This document shows, one piece after another, positions 9,822-16,927 of a stretch of DNA of 64,000 nt; the stretch's first letter is position 1; the number at the start of each line of letters is the position of its first letter. This DNA is from an uncultured Microbacterium sp. (GTDB taxonomy: Bacteria; Actinomycetota; Actinomycetes; Actinomycetales; Microbacteriaceae): positions 124,001-188,000 of the forward strand of contig NZ_CALBRW010000016.1 of NCBI RefSeq assembly GCF_937927635.1. The letters are read 5' to 3'. The notes under the pieces were generated by a model. That model did no database searches, was not told where the DNA came from, and worked only from the letters and a program-made list of their open reading frames with translations. The translations under genes and the position numbers were made by a program.

Positions 9822-9901
9822 TGTGCCGATTCTACCGGCCGGACCTGGGCGTTCCGGAGTGGGACTGACCATTGTCCGGACCCCGGCGTAGGGTCGGCCA
9901 C

Positions 9902-10981
9902 ATGAGCACCACCGGAGTCGTAGAAGCGTCCATCCACCAAGGGATCGTGCCCGGCTACCTGCTGGCGAAGCTGGCGCGGTCGAGCCAGTACACGCGCGCT
10001 GCCGAAGCCGCCAGGCAGACCCTCATCAAGGGACGTCCGGAGTACCACTCCACGCTCCAGCTGTCGGTCGACGCGAACGGCGATCTGATCGCCGACGTGC
10101 AGGCTGCGCCCACCCGCACCATCTACGACACACACAGCACCGAGCAGCTGCCTGGAGACAAGGTCCGCGGCGAGGACGATCCCGAGGTGGCCGACAAGGC
10201 GGTCAATCAGGCGTTCGACGGGCTGGGAGACACGTTCCAGCTGCTGCTGCAGGCGTTCCAGCGCGACTCCCTCGACGGCAAGGGCGCGCCGCTCGACGCC
10301 ACCGTGCACTACGGGCAGAAGTACGACAACGCGTTCTGGAACGGGTCGCAGATGGTGTTCGGCGACGGTGACGGCGAGGTGTTCACCGGATTCACGAGCT
10401 CGGTCACGGTGATCGGGCACGAACTGGGCCACGGCGTGATCCAGACCACCGCGGGCCTGGAGTACCAGGGCCAGTCCGGTGCACTCAACGAGTCGTGCGC
10501 CGACGTGTTCGGCGCGCTCACCGAGCAGTTCACCCTGGATCAGACCGTCGACCAGGCAAGCTGGCTGATCGGCGCAGGCATCTTCACCCCGCAGGTGCAG
10601 GGCAGGGCGCTGCGCGACATGATGCATCCGGGCACCGCCTACGACGACGACGAGCTCGGCAAGGACCCGCAGCCCGCCGACATGGCGCACTACGTCACCA
10701 CCACCGAGGACAACGGCGGCGTGCACATCAACTCCGGCATCCCGAACCGCGCCTTCGCGCTGGCCGCGACGACCATCGGAGGAAAGGCGTGGGAGGGTGC
10801 CGGGCTGGTCTGGTACCGCGCGCTGACCAGTGGAGTGTCCAAGACGGCCACATTCACAGAGTTCGCCGAGCAGACCATCGCCGCCGCCGCAGACATCGGG
10901 GATAGCGTGGAGAAGGCGGTTCGCGACGCGTGGATCACCGTCGGAGTGATCGAGGATGCCCAGGTACGAGACCCCCGGTGA
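9902..10981 (+). CDS. M4-family (thermolysin/protealysin-like) neutral metallopeptidase
   Basis: Zinc metallopeptidase of 359 residues. The zinc motif HELGH lies at residues 173-177, and the third ligand Glu197 is in GALNESCADVFG, the standard M4 spacing. A later HINSGIPNRAF segment holds the transition-state His. A short propeptide-like N-terminus (SIHQGIVPGYLLAKLA) matches the protealysin subgroup, and no signal peptide is visible, so a cytoplasmic or non-classically secreted enzyme is likely. The 3' end overlaps the start of an emfourin-like inhibitor gene by 26 bases, which supports control by that partner. Confidence 0.93.
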   Translation: MSTTGVVEASIHQGIVPGYLLAKLARSSQYTRAAEAARQTLIKGRPEYHSTLQLSVDANGDLIADVQAAPTRTIYDTHSTEQLPGDKVRGEDDPEVADKAVNQAFDGLGDTFQLLLQAFQRDSLDGKGAPLDATVHYGQKYDNAFWNGSQMVFGDGDGEVFTGFTSSVTVIGHELGHGVIQTTAGLEYQGQSGALNESCADVFGALTEQFTLDQTVDQASWLIGAGIFTPQVQGRALRDMMHPGTAYDDDELGKDPQPADMAHYVTTTEDNGGVHINSGIPNRAFALAATTIGGKAWEGAGLVWYRALTSGVSKTATFTEFAEQTIAAAADIGDSVEKAVRDAWITVGVIEDAQVRDPR

Positions 10982-11309
10982 TGGATCGGATGCCATCACC
11001 TCCCAAAACGGCGACGCGGACTCCCGCATCGTCATCGCCGTCGTGCGCACCGGCGGCATCGCCGGCCTGCGGCGGCGCTGGCGCGTGGAGCGAGAGCCGG
11101 CGGAGGCCCCCGAGTGGGTCGCACTCGTGGAGCGCTGTCCGTGGGATCAGCGGATGGATGCCGGCGAGCAGACCGGCACAGATCGCTATGTGTGGAGCAT
11201 CCACGCCATCCTCCCCGACGAGCAGCGCGAGCAGGTCGTGCCGGATGCCCTGCTGCAGGGCGCCTGGCGAGAACTGGTGGATGCCGTCCGCGCCGCCGAC
11301 TCGGACTGA
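10956..11309 (+). CDS. Emfourin-like protealysin inhibitor
   Basis: Small protein of 117 residues resembling emfourin, the proteinaceous inhibitor of protealysin-type M4 peptidases. The key segment is VVRTGGIAGLRRRWRVE, near residue 30 after an unusually long polar leader, followed by a C-terminal LLQGAWRELVDAVRAA helix. The position directly behind the M4 gene with a 26-base overlap matches known peptidase-inhibitor pairs. It would bind the active-site cleft of the neighbouring peptidase and keep it silent inside the cell. The exact start is less certain; no better start lies between 10956 and the conserved part. Confidence 0.85.
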   Translation: MPRYETPGDGSDAITSQNGDADSRIVIAVVRTGGIAGLRRRWRVEREPAEAPEWVALVERCPWDQRMDAGEQTGTDRYVWSIHAILPDEQREQVVPDALLQGAWRELVDAVRAADSD

Positions 11310-11348
11310 CCACGCCCACTGGCCGCACGCCACGAAGGAGCGGAGCGC

Positions 11349-12230
11349 ATGACCCAGAAGATCGTCCCCAACCTGTGGTTCGACGGCGGTGCCGGCGAAG
11401 CCGGAGAGTTCTACGCCACGGCACTGCCGAGAACGAAGGCGAACATCGCCATGCGCTATCCGCAGGAGGTGCCGGAGTTCCAGAAGGGGCTCGAGGGCCG
11501 ACCGCTCGTAGTGGATGTCGACGTCGATGGCTTCCGCTTCACGCTGATCAACTCCGACGACACGTTCCATCCGACACCTGCCATCTCGTTCATCCTGAAC
11601 TTCGATCCGCTGCTGTTCAGCGGCTCCGCGGAGGCCGCGCGCGTGGCGCTCGACGCGACGTGGGAGGCGCTGTCCGACGGCGGCACCGCCCTGATGGAGC
11701 TCGGCGAGTACCCGTTCAGCCCGCACTACGGCTGGGTGCAGGACCGGTACGGGGTCAGCTGGCAGCTCATGCTGACGAATCCCCAGGGTGACCCGCGCCC
11801 CTTCGTGATCCCGCAGCTCATGTTCGCGAACGACGTCGAGGGGCGCGCCGCCGAGGCGGCCGAGTTCTACACGTCGCTGTTCGATGATGCCGGGCTCGGC
11901 ACCGTGATCCCACGACCGGCGGGCGGAGTGATGTTCGGCGAGTTCCGCGTCGGCGAGCAGTGGTTCTCGATGATGGACTCCGACATCGCGCATGAGTTCG
12001 GCTTCACGCCCGGCGTCTCGCTGGAGGCGCGCTGCGCGGACCAGGCCGAGATCGACCGGCTGTGGGAGGCGCTGTCGGCGGTTCCGGACGCCGAGCAGTG
12101 CGGCTGGTTGGTCGACCGCTTCGGCGTGAGCTGGCAGGTGGTGCCCGAGAACGTGGGCGAGCTGCTGAAGCGCCCCGGCGCCTACGGCCGGATGCTGGGC
12201 ATGAAGAAGCTGGTGATCGCGGACTTCTGA
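11349..12230 (+). CDS. Tandem VOC (PhnB-like) domain protein
   Basis: Protein of 293 residues with two PhnB-like vicinal-oxygen-chelate domains. The first spans about residues 1-145 (IVPNLWFDGGAGEAGEFYAT, ending GWVQDRYGVSWQLM). The second spans about 155-290 (QLMFANDVEGRAAEAAEFY, ending GWLVDRFGVSWQVVP). Each ends with the family's D-R-x-G-V-S-W-Q motif. A tandem arrangement is known for this group, often annotated as a 3-demethylubiquinone methyltransferase-like fold; real activity is unknown. A ribosome site (GAAGGAGCGGAGCGC) precedes ATG 11349. Confidence 0.88.
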   Translation: MTQKIVPNLWFDGGAGEAGEFYATALPRTKANIAMRYPQEVPEFQKGLEGRPLVVDVDVDGFRFTLINSDDTFHPTPAISFILNFDPLLFSGSAEAARVALDATWEALSDGGTALMELGEYPFSPHYGWVQDRYGVSWQLMLTNPQGDPRPFVIPQLMFANDVEGRAAEAAEFYTSLFDDAGLGTVIPRPAGGVMFGEFRVGEQWFSMMDSDIAHEFGFTPGVSLEARCADQAEIDRLWEALSAVPDAEQCGWLVDRFGVSWQVVPENVGELLKRPGAYGRMLGMKKLVIADF

Positions 12231-12263
12231 CACCTCGGCGCGAACAGGGGTGACAATGGAGCC

Positions 12264-12497
12264 ATGGGACTCTTCTCGCAGAAGCAGCAGGATCCGGCCG
12301 CGTGGGCGGCTCTGCCGGGCGAACCGCTCGATGAGACCAACCCCAACGAGCGCCTCGACGAGGCTCCGCCGGTCGATCTGATCGGGCTGGGCCTGGGTGG
12401 GACGAGCACCGTGATCACGATCCCGAGTGCCGAACCCGAGGCATCCGGCGAACCCGAGGGTGAGACTCCAGCCGCCGCTGAAGCCTCCGCGGACTGA
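12264..12497 (+). CDS. Small acidic hypothetical protein
   Basis: A 77-residue protein starting MGLFSQKQQDPAAWAALPGE and ending in a Pro/Glu/Ala-rich acidic tail (EPEGETPAAAEASAD). Its start lies 34 bases after the VOC gene. Coding-type GC bias and the position at the end of the conserved chromosomal block, immediately before the first island, support a real gene. No domain is recognised. Confidence 0.6.
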   Translation: MGLFSQKQQDPAAWAALPGEPLDETNPNERLDEAPPVDLIGLGLGGTSTVITIPSAEPEASGEPEGETPAAAEASAD

Positions 12498-12569
12498 ATC
12501 CAACCGCACCCCGCGCGGCAGTTCTCGCACTCCCGCTGTCTTCGCGCTGCAGTTCTCGTTCAGCGCGGT

Positions 12570-12635
12570 GCAGATCTGCGCAGTTATGTTGCAGGACTTC
12601 GGTGACGGTTTTGGATCAGGACATCGGTGACGGTT
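12570..12635 (+). repeat. Left 66-bp inverted repeat of island 1
   Basis: Begins with the palindrome GCAGATCTGC and contains two direct copies of a 16-mer (GACTTCGGTGACGGTT at 12595-12610 and GACATCGGTGACGGTT at 12620-12635). It matches the reverse complement of 22323-22388 at 56 of 66 positions without gaps, including a 22-base block equal on both sides. This is what the terminal repeats of a transposon with internal binding repeats look like. Confidence 0.85.
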
Positions 12636-12646
12636 CGCGGGTGCGT

Positions 12647-12674
12647 GATGCGGCACCAAACCTGGGACGGTTCA
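12647..12674 (-). repeat. Stub of IS3-type terminal repeat
   Basis: 28 bases equal to the reverse complement of 20941-20968, the left end of the IS3-family element. The match stops abruptly after GCATC, so no IS interior remains here. The tip (TGAACC on the minus strand) points into the island. Confidence 0.85.
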
Positions 12675-13014
12675 CTTTGGCGTGGGTAACGTAAGACACG
12701 AGCTCGAGAAACCTCCCTGCACCGCGATCGCGCATGGTCGGGATGAAGTCGGTCGGAGCGATGCTGTAAGAGCCGTGCCAGGACTTCCACCAGTCCTCGG
12801 GTCTCCCCACCCTCGGCAACGAACTCGCGTACGAGCTCATCGGTCGTGCCGGTGCAGCGAATTAATGAGGTGAGCATTGTCTGCTGTTCAGGTGCGACAG
12901 CTCTCGGTCTTGCGGAGGGTCCAGATCCACACGTGGAGCGCGATCTGCAGGCATGTTTCTACACGCCTCGCATGTGTTGGTGTTCTGGTCTTCGAGGCAG
13001 CGGCTCGGCCATGT

Positions 13015-13755
13015 TCAGAGCTCGGTGGGTGCGTCAGCGGCGATGGAGGCGGTCTCGCTAATGAATTTGAGGAATCGTTGGCCCTTGCTCGAGGTGCGTG
13101 GTGCGAAGATACCTTGCGCGCTCATCATCGTCGTCAGTGGGATGGACGCCAGTCCATTGCGGTCGAGATCAGCAGCGGCCTGTTTGACGGGGCCCTCCCA
13201 AACAGTCGGGTGGACGTTAAGAGCGGACCCGAGGGGTCCGTCGATTCCGCCCATCATGATGTTCGCGTGCTGCTGGTAGAGGCCCCGCGCCTGGAGCCAG
13301 CCAGTTGGGTCTGTGAAGTAGTGCAACAACCAGACGTGCAGGGCGTCGAACTCCTCGACCAGGCGGTTAAACTGCTCCCGCTCGGTCGCGGTGAACGGTG
13401 CCCAGCCGCCGCAGTTCGCGACTGCGGCGGCGAGCCGTTCCCGCCTCTGTTGACTCGCTGTCTCCGCCGCGGCGCGCTGCGCGCGGGTGACGGCGGCGAT
13501 GAACTCATCGGAACCCGCGATGTCTTCGAGCGTGGCCGTGTTGTCGAGCTGCTCGAGCGCGGTTGTGAGCGCGCGAGCGATCGCGACATTGAACTCGTGC
13601 TGCCGCTGCACCTGCCGGCTCTCGAGCGCATGCGCGAGAGTCTCGGCCGCGAGCGACCCGACGACCGGGACCATAGACAGGGCTGCTTTCCCTGCGAACG
13701 CGAGTGTGTCTTCTGCGGGCTCATGCGGCGGGACGAGGGCATCGAGATCAGTCAT
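13015..13755 (-). CDS. Hypothetical helical protein with hydrophobic N-terminal segment
   Basis: Protein of 246 residues with no recognised family. A hydrophobic stretch near residues 22-38 (GKAALSMVPVVGSLAAETL) is followed by long charged helices (SRQVQRQHEFNVAIARALTT), and the rest is soluble. This layout, a short membrane-active helix followed by a coiled helical region, resembles uncharacterised mobile-element proteins, but no function can be assigned. It starts at ATG 13755, 14 bases downstream of a small membrane-protein gene on the same strand, and the two may be co-transcribed. Confidence 0.6.
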   Translation of the reverse strand: MTDLDALVPPHEPAEDTLAFAGKAALSMVPVVGSLAAETLAHALESRQVQRQHEFNVAIARALTTALEQLDNTATLEDIAGSDEFIAAVTRAQRAAAETASQQRRERLAAAVANCGGWAPFTATEREQFNRLVEEFDALHVWLLHYFTDPTGWLQARGLYQQHANIMMGGIDGPLGSALNVHPTVWEGPVKQAAADLDRNGLASIPLTTMMSAQGIFAPRTSSKGQRFLKFISETASIAADAPTEL

Positions 13756-13769
13756 GCTCCCATGATGGA

Positions 13770-13943
13770 TCAGGTCGCAGACACTGCGGAGGCACGATCT
13801 GCTCGCAGCAGACGAGTTCCAACGAACATCACCGCGACGGCCCCTGCCGGTATCGCGACGATGAGCGGTGCGATCACCGCGCCGCTGAGGTTCGCAGCCC
13901 CGAGCCAGCTGAGGCCACGGTACATCGAACCGGGAAGGGTCAC
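13770..13943 (-). CDS. Small single-span membrane protein (putative)
   Basis: A 57-codon reading, GTG at 13943 (ATG at 13925 also possible), stop at 13770. It encodes a clear membrane helix, LSGAVIAPLIVAIPAGAVAVMFVG, here split as LSGAVIAPLIVA and IPAGAVAVMFVG, followed by a basic cytoplasmic-type end (TRLLRADRAS). It lies just upstream of the 246-residue protein gene on the same strand. Its ribosome site is weak, so it is tentative. Confidence 0.4.
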   Translation of the reverse strand: MTLPGSMYRGLSWLGAANLSGAVIAPLIVAIPAGAVAVMFVGTRLLRADRASAVSAT

Positions 13944-13982
13944 TCCGGACGGAGAGACAGCTGACAGCGCTTGCCGCAGACT

Positions 13983-15062
13983 ATGAACATGTACCTTCCG
14001 TTACGTGCGCACGGCCCTTCGCTGACGTCAGATCAGGCGAGAATGCTGGATGATGAGTTCTTCCGTTCGAACCCGCTCGGCCACTTCTCGTCGAAGATCG
14101 CGAATCTCTTGGGGGCAGAGCGGACATCGTCGCATCCGACCGCTGAGTCACATCCGGAGTTCTTCAACGCGCTCGGTGTGACCGAGTCGGAGTTCTTGAT
14201 CGACTTCGATGAACAAGAGCGACGCGTGCAGGCAGCCGTTGACGCACTCGCATTGCGCCATCATGCTGCGGAGGCGCTGACCCGCTTCACCTATGCAGTG
14301 GCGGCTTCAACACCGAACGGCAGGGATGCTCGATGCGTGTGGCTAGCGATCGCCGATAGCCCGACGAAGATGATCGACGTGCTGCATGCGAACGTCGACG
14401 CTCTCAACACCGAAGGCAGGTTCCTCGATCTGTTCTTCCCACCTGGTGCCGTTATCGATCACACAGCGATCCGAGCCGCCGACACTGCTATCGCCTGGCT
14501 GAACCATGCGGCGTTTCTTTTGTCAGACAACGAGCTGTCCGTAAACGCTGCGAATAATAAGGTCAAGCACGGACTCGCCGTATCCGCTCGGGGTGATGTG
14601 CGCATAGAGTTCGTGACTACTCCTCCAGACGCCGACGGCACCTTCCCAGCGAGCGCCTTTGGAGAAGGGAAATCTGTTTCTCTCTTCGACCGGGCGATGT
14701 TGACTTATCTGTGCAGACCTCACGGCACCCCTCGCCAGGGTGTCGAGGCTGTGTCACTTCGTGTTGACCTACCCATCGTGCTGGCCGAGGCGTGGATGAT
14801 GGCAAACGTCTATGCTGCCCTTTTCGCCTCCGCTGCGCGGCGGCACTTCGGGAACGACCTGCCAGACAGCATCGCCGAGTACCCCCGGCTGGTTGTCGAT
14901 CGACTCCCCGAGCACGTAATCGGAGGTAGTGTCCTCGGTCTCCGTTCGGCCGTCACCACTCCGCCGGACGGAGCCACGCCGATTCCCGGCCGTTTCGCTC
15001 TCAACCCCGGGAAACAGGGCTTCGCGCCGATAGTGCGGATAACTGTGATTATCGGCGGTTAG
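13983..15062 (+). CDS. Hypothetical protein, island 1
   Basis: Soluble protein of 359 residues with no recognised domain. Visible features are an N-terminal segment MNMYLPLRAHGPSLTSDQAR, a mixed alpha/beta middle and NNKVKHGLAVSARGDVRIEF. The NNKVKHG stretch within helical surroundings recalls uncharacterised proteins of mobile elements that bear an RxxxxH- or KxxH-like helix, but this is not enough for a family call. ATG at 13983 lies after AGCGCTTGCCGCAG. It is transcribed divergently from the small membrane-protein gene, and its codon usage is less GC-biased than the core genes, consistent with transfer. Confidence 0.65.
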   Translation: MNMYLPLRAHGPSLTSDQARMLDDEFFRSNPLGHFSSKIANLLGAERTSSHPTAESHPEFFNALGVTESEFLIDFDEQERRVQAAVDALALRHHAAEALTRFTYAVAASTPNGRDARCVWLAIADSPTKMIDVLHANVDALNTEGRFLDLFFPPGAVIDHTAIRAADTAIAWLNHAAFLLSDNELSVNAANNKVKHGLAVSARGDVRIEFVTTPPDADGTFPASAFGEGKSVSLFDRAMLTYLCRPHGTPRQGVEAVSLRVDLPIVLAEAWMMANVYAALFASAARRHFGNDLPDSIAEYPRLVVDRLPEHVIGGSVLGLRSAVTTPPDGATPIPGRFALNPGKQGFAPIVRITVIIGG

Positions 15063-15226
15063 AAAACACCCCCTTGAAGTGAGAAGGGGCTGAGTTGCAG
15101 ATTAACACGTTCGTACGCGAAGATGCGAGGTTCGGTCGGTTCTGCGCGTATCAGAGCGATGCGACGAGGTCGCATCGCATTGCGTTGGCGAGAGAGCGTT
15201 GGGCACCGCCTCGGTAAGGTGATGGC

Positions 15227-16006
15227 GTGCCTAACGACCGCCCTCAGAACCCCGTCGTCGCTACCTGGCTGTGGTTCGGGTACTGGGGCGATCGTGGCGC
15301 GCCGATCGTCACGGCGCTCACGGCTCTGGGGACGATTGGCGGTGCGTTCGGGATCACGCACTCCGGATGGTGGTGGTTCCTGATAGTCGGAGCAGCACTC
15401 CTTCCAGTGCCCGGTGCTTTCTGGCGCCGCCGCGAGGAGAGAGCCGACGTTGAGGTTGACGCCCGCGAGCTGCTGATGGAGAACAACCTGCCGGCGCTGC
15501 TCGAGCTCGCAGCCGGAACGATGTCGGAATCCAAGACCGAGCGCGTACGTGCAGCTCAGAGTGCGTTCGAGCGAGTGCTCAGCGATCTGCGCAATGCGTT
15601 CGACGACGTGGCTGATGTTCGCGTCGTGGGCTTCACCGTTGACGACGACGGCAACGCGATGACACCACTCCCTCCGGCTGGCCGCCACGTGCGCCCGCAT
15701 CCCTTCGTGCGTGGCACCGCTCGGGGCGACAAAGCCTTCGAGGTTCTTGAGGGCGCGGCCCCGTATGTGATCGTCGAAGATCTGGCGAAGACAACGCCGG
15801 GGATGTGGGCTGGCACGGGCGAGGGCTATTCGACGTTCATTACCGCGCCGATCCGCTCATCCAAGGATGGATTCGGGCTGCTGACGATCGACGCTCCGAA
15901 GCCGGAGTCATTGGACGCGCGGCACGCCTCGACGCTCGCGCTCTTCGCTTCTGCTCTCGGTGTGTTCTTCGCAGAGGCAACCCGAAATGGGGGAGGTTCG
16001 CGATAG
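15227..16006 (+). CDS. Membrane-anchored GAF-domain-like protein
   Basis: Protein of 259 residues. Two hydrophobic N-terminal segments lie at about residues 24-63 (IVTALTALGTIGGAFGI and WWWFLIVGAALLPVPG). A short helical linker (about 70-120) precedes a C-terminal GAF-like domain with FITAPIRSSKDGFGLLTID and the final helix HASTLALFASALGVFF. GTG at 15227 gives the natural N-terminus. Such anchored GAF proteins are found in actinobacterial mobile or conflict loci; a sensing role is inferred and the ligand is unknown. A 50-residue gene follows closely. Confidence 0.7.
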   Translation: MPNDRPQNPVVATWLWFGYWGDRGAPIVTALTALGTIGGAFGITHSGWWWFLIVGAALLPVPGAFWRRREERADVEVDARELLMENNLPALLELAAGTMSESKTERVRAAQSAFERVLSDLRNAFDDVADVRVVGFTVDDDGNAMTPLPPAGRHVRPHPFVRGTARGDKAFEVLEGAAPYVIVEDLAKTTPGMWAGTGEGYSTFITAPIRSSKDGFGLLTIDAPKPESLDARHASTLALFASALGVFFAEATRNGGGSR

Positions 16007-16033
16007 CATGAAGACGTCAGAGGAGGTGACGAC

Positions 16034-16186
16034 ATGGGCAAGATCAAGCTGAATGAACCCCGGCCGAACTACATCGAGCGCTCTGTCGCTGATCCGAAGA
16101 AGGCCATGGAGCAAGCCCGCGAACAGGTGCGTGCAGAGCGAAATCGGCGAGCACACGCCCTGATCGCCGCGACGGCTCGGGGCTGA
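16034..16186 (+). CDS. Small basic hypothetical protein, 50 residues
   Basis: ATG at 16034 is preceded by a strong ribosome site (GAGGAGGTGACGAC), stop at 16184-16186. The product begins MGKIKLNEPRPNYIERSV and is rich in Lys, Arg and Glu (EQAREQVRAERNRRAHALIA), predicted helical. It starts 27 bases after the GAF-like gene and is followed by a strong terminator at 16240, so the two probably form one transcript. Confidence 0.65.
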   Translation: MGKIKLNEPRPNYIERSVADPKKAMEQAREQVRAERNRRAHALIAATARG

Positions 16187-16239
16187 GGTACTGACACACT
16201 GACCGGAGCGTTCGACAAGGGGCGGCGCGAATACTTCGG

Positions 16240-16267
16240 GAGCCCTCCGGCAGATGCCGGAGGGCTC
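16240..16267 (+). terminator. Intrinsic terminator
   Basis: Perfect 13-base inverted repeat, GAGCCCTCCGGCA and TGCCGGAGGGCTC, separated by GA, followed by CTTGTTTC. It lies 53 bases after the small gene ending at 16186 and probably ends that transcript. Confidence 0.85.
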
Positions 16268-16431
16268 CTTGTTTCGGTACGGCCTTGAGTGGGCAGGACC
16301 GGACTTAGACACATGGATGCGCTCCAAGCGGCAGTCAGGATCATTGGCTCCCTGCCGTAGGAAGCGAAAGCCATAGATCCGGTCGTCCGGCTGGGGCTTC
16401 TAGGGCCTCCAGTGCGGAGCCAAGGCCCGGC

Positions 16432-16821
16432 TTAGAGGTAGCGGCAGACTTGGTCAGGACGGCACGTGTCGGGTTCGATGGGGGTGGCGCGGCCGCTGAG
16501 CAGCGCGAGACTCTCGCGGAGTTCCTGGAGCTGTCGGATCTGTTGGTCGATCTCGGCTTGTCGCTCCGCGAGGAGGTCGCGAACGTGCGCGCAGGGCGCC
16601 TGTCCTCTGTCACGGATCTCGAGGATCTGCCGGATCTGAGCCAGGGCCAGCCCGGCTGCCTGACCACGGTGGATGAAGTCGATCCGCGCGACAGCGTCGG
16701 GGGCGTACTCGCGGTAGCCGGCGGGTGTGCGCTCAGCCGGAGGGAGAAGCCTCTGTTTCTCGTAGAACCGCAGCGTCTTCGTCGTCGTGCCAGCCCGTTG
16801 GGCGAGCTCACCGATCCGCAT
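16432..16821 (-). CDS. merR: MerR-family mercury-type regulator
   Basis: MerR-family regulator of about 129 residues. The N-terminal winged helix is MRIGELAQRAGTTTKTLRFY with YEKQRLLPPAERTPAGYREY; a long dimerisation helix (AEIDQQIRQLQELRESL) follows. Three cysteines match the metal site of mercury MerR proteins: one in APCAHVRDLL and two in PDTCRPDQVC near the C-terminus. ATG at 16821 gives the canonical start; ATG at 16836 would add five residues. It is divergent from merA, and the operator at 16853-16877 lies between them. Confidence 0.88.
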   Translation of the reverse strand: MRIGELAQRAGTTTKTLRFYEKQRLLPPAERTPAGYREYAPDAVARIDFIHRGQAAGLALAQIRQILEIRDRGQAPCAHVRDLLAERQAEIDQQIRQLQELRESLALLSGRATPIEPDTCRPDQVCRYL

Positions 16822-16852
16822 GCTGACCTCCGACATGGTACGGAAAAAGTAC

Positions 16853-16883
16853 TTGACCTTCCCCTTGACTGGAAGGTTGATGA
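16853..16883 (+). promoter_or_regulatory. MerR-type operator-promoter of merA
   Basis: A TTGACC -35 hexamer at 16853-16858 overlaps a dyad ACCTTCC (16856-16862) ... GGAAGGT (16871-16877), spaced 8. A dyad between -35 and a distant -10 is the hallmark of MerR-activated promoters with a 19-20 base spacer. The -10 itself is only weakly recognisable near 16878-16883. Confidence 0.75.
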
Positions 16884-16927
16884 TGACTGTATCAGGGGAG
16901 CTTCCCATCGGGCATGGAGGAATCGGA

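Larger units (their letters stand above)
12498..13014. other. Gene-poor left boundary of island 1
   Basis: About 517 bases without a convincing gene. The stretch holds the left 66-bp inverted repeat (12570-12635) and a stub of an IS3-type terminal repeat (12647-12674). The rest (12675-13014) has only short, frame-broken minus-strand readings. One contains PTDFIPTMRDRGAGRFLELV, which looks like a decayed gene, but no family is recognised. Confidence 0.6.

Noticed and set aside
12584..12877. Minus-strand reading across the left 66-bp repeat
   Set aside because: It runs through the repeat and the IS stub, changes frame in the middle and matches no family.
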